Below, one piece after another: positions 62,474 to 64,000 of a DNA stretch of 64,000 bases (positions are counted from its first letter, which is position 1; every line of letters starts with the position of its first letter). The notes beneath the pieces were generated by a model. It worked only from the letters and a program-made list of their open reading frames with translations. It was not told where the DNA came from and searched no databases. Origin of the DNA: Jiella marina (lineage in GTDB: Bacteria > Pseudomonadota > Alphaproteobacteria > Rhizobiales > Rhizobiaceae). The stretch is from contig NZ_JAKQZG010000002.1 in assembly GCF_024359545.1 (NCBI RefSeq), forward strand, positions 1 through 64,000, read 5' to 3'. A program made the position numbers and the translations under genes.

Positions 62474-63358
62474 TCAGCTTCTGTAATGCTCGATGAAGGC
62501 ACGGAGCGCCGGGCGCATCTGGCGGCGCGACGGATAATAGATGCCGAAACCGTCGAACTCGGGGCAATGGTCGGCAAGAAGCCGCACGAGCCGTCCCGTC
62601 TCGATATGCTCGGCGACCTGCGGCAACAGCGCCACGGCGATGCCTAGTCCTTCGAGTGCCGCGGCAACTCCTGCCTGGGTGTCGTTGACGATGACCGCAG
62701 GCTTGGGGAGCGCGACCATGGGCTGCCCGTCGATCTGAAACTCCCACCGATAGATCGGTCCGGAATCGAAGCGGCGGACGATTCCGGCATGCCCGGCGAG
62801 ATCGGCGGGTGTCACGGGCCTGCCGTGACGGGCGAGATAATCGGGGCTCGCAATGATCGCGAGCGCCATGGCCGGCCCGGTCGGCACGCGAATCATGTCC
62901 CGCTCGATCGATTCGCGCAGGCGGATTCCGGCGTCGAATCCTCTCGAAGTGACGTCGGCGAAGTCATCGTCCAAGGTGAAATCGAGGATGATGTGAGGAT
63001 GGGTCTCGCGGAAGGCCGCGATCTTCCGCAAGATCACGATCTCATAGGCCGAACGGGAGAGGTTGACCTTCAAGGTCCCGCTCGGTTCGCCGCGCGCCGC
63101 ACCCGCCGCGACGAGGGCCTCCGCAATCTCTCCGAAGGCCGGGCCGAGCCGCGAAAGCAGCGCCTCGCCATCGGGCGTCGGCGAGACCGAGCGCGTGGTC
63201 CGGTTCAACAATCTCAAGCCGAGCGCGGTCTCCAGCGAGGCGATCGCATGGCTGACCGCCGAGGGCGACAGCCCGACTTCACGTCCGGTTGCACGAAACG
63301 AGCGCAGCCGCGCGACGGTCACGAAAAGGGCGAGCGGAGATAGCAGCGAACGATCCAT
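62474..63358 (-). CDS. LysR-family transcriptional regulator
   Basis: Regulator of 294 residues: winged-helix domain MDRSLLSPLALFVTVARLRSFRATGREVGLSPSAVSHAIASLE, then the effector domain (GTLKVNLSRSAYEIVILRKIAAF ... DAGIRLRESIERDMIRVP). It resembles the AaeR/DsdC-like group that acts beside oxidoreductase genes. Start 63358 is the family start. It is divergent from an aldo/keto reductase gene 100 bp away, its likely target. Confidence 0.93.
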   Translation of the reverse strand: MDRSLLSPLALFVTVARLRSFRATGREVGLSPSAVSHAIASLETALGLRLLNRTTRSVSPTPDGEALLSRLGPAFGEIAEALVAAGAARGEPSGTLKVNLSRSAYEIVILRKIAAFRETHPHIILDFTLDDDFADVTSRGFDAGIRLRESIERDMIRVPTGPAMALAIIASPDYLARHGRPVTPADLAGHAGIVRRFDSGPIYRWEFQIDGQPMVALPKPAVIVNDTQAGVAAALEGLGIAVALLPQVAEHIETGRLVRLLADHCPEFDGFGIYYPSRRQMRPALRAFIEHYRS

Positions 63359-63458
63359 TGGTGCACCGTATCGAACAAGCTGTGAAATTGGCATGGGCTT
63401 TTGAAAGCCACCGCGCGGCCCACTTTCGGCTCACCACCCAAGAGAAGGACCAGAGACG

Positions 63459-64000
<542 letters not shown>

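Overview
The window is about 64% G+C. It reads as chromosomal DNA of an alphaproteobacterium in the Hyphomicrobiales (Rhizobiales), possibly a marine or Aurantimonadaceae-like lineage; the genus cannot be fixed from sequence alone. The assignment rests on gene families and order: a Mur/Fur regulator divergent from a manganese transporter; the F1-ATPase zeta-type inhibitor gene (DUF1476) divergent from purC-purS-purQ with purL nearby; a rhizobial flagellar block (motA-fliM-DUF6468-fliN-fliG-flhB facing flgF-fliI); and thuA/thuB. I found no transposase, rRNA, convincing tRNA, CRISPR array or prophage.

Layout. 0-3.2 kb: mntH, a Mur-like regulator and a DUF4336 gene. 3.2-5.3 kb: two small envelope-protein genes with a shared operator, then rsmI-yraN. 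5.3-8.6 kb: phosphomannomutase and a bifunctional mannose-1-phosphate guanylyltransferase (GDP-mannose supply), separated by a large inverted repeat. 9.1-26.9 kb: thirteen genes on one strand that form the most unusual part of the window. 27-35.3 kb: a small serine hydrolase, the purine operon, two lipoproteins, a TPR protein, a membrane protein, purL and bolA. 35.4-43.1 kb: flagellar switch, motor and export genes. 43.1-52.3 kb: a TRAP transporter, a MetE-like enzyme, an Old Yellow Enzyme, rlmJ and a glutathione transferase. 51.2-59.7 kb: a predicted operon treZ-malQ-treY-thuA-thuB. 60-64 kb: a second small secreted protein, uppP, another glutathione transferase, and a LysR regulator divergent from an aldo/keto reductase cut by the window edge.

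The 9-27 kb cluster encodes a di-heme oxidoreductase, two OmpA-domain peptidoglycan-binding proteins, a 1017-residue secreted caspase-like protein with Cys-rich tandem repeats, three proteins without signal peptides (one with a Lon-like Ser/Lys region, a membrane helix and a periplasmic tail), a secreted protein that repeats that tail domain, a secreted trypsin-like protease, a secreted protein of unknown fold, a secreted subtilisin, an SH3/mono-heme protein and an SH3/YceI protein. Intact catalytic residues are visible in all three secreted protease families. Its membership suggests an envelope-spanning assembly combining several proteases with redox and peptidoglycan-anchoring parts. I know of no described system with this composition. 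Its function is unknown, and treating it as one system is inference from strand, spacing and shared sequence features.
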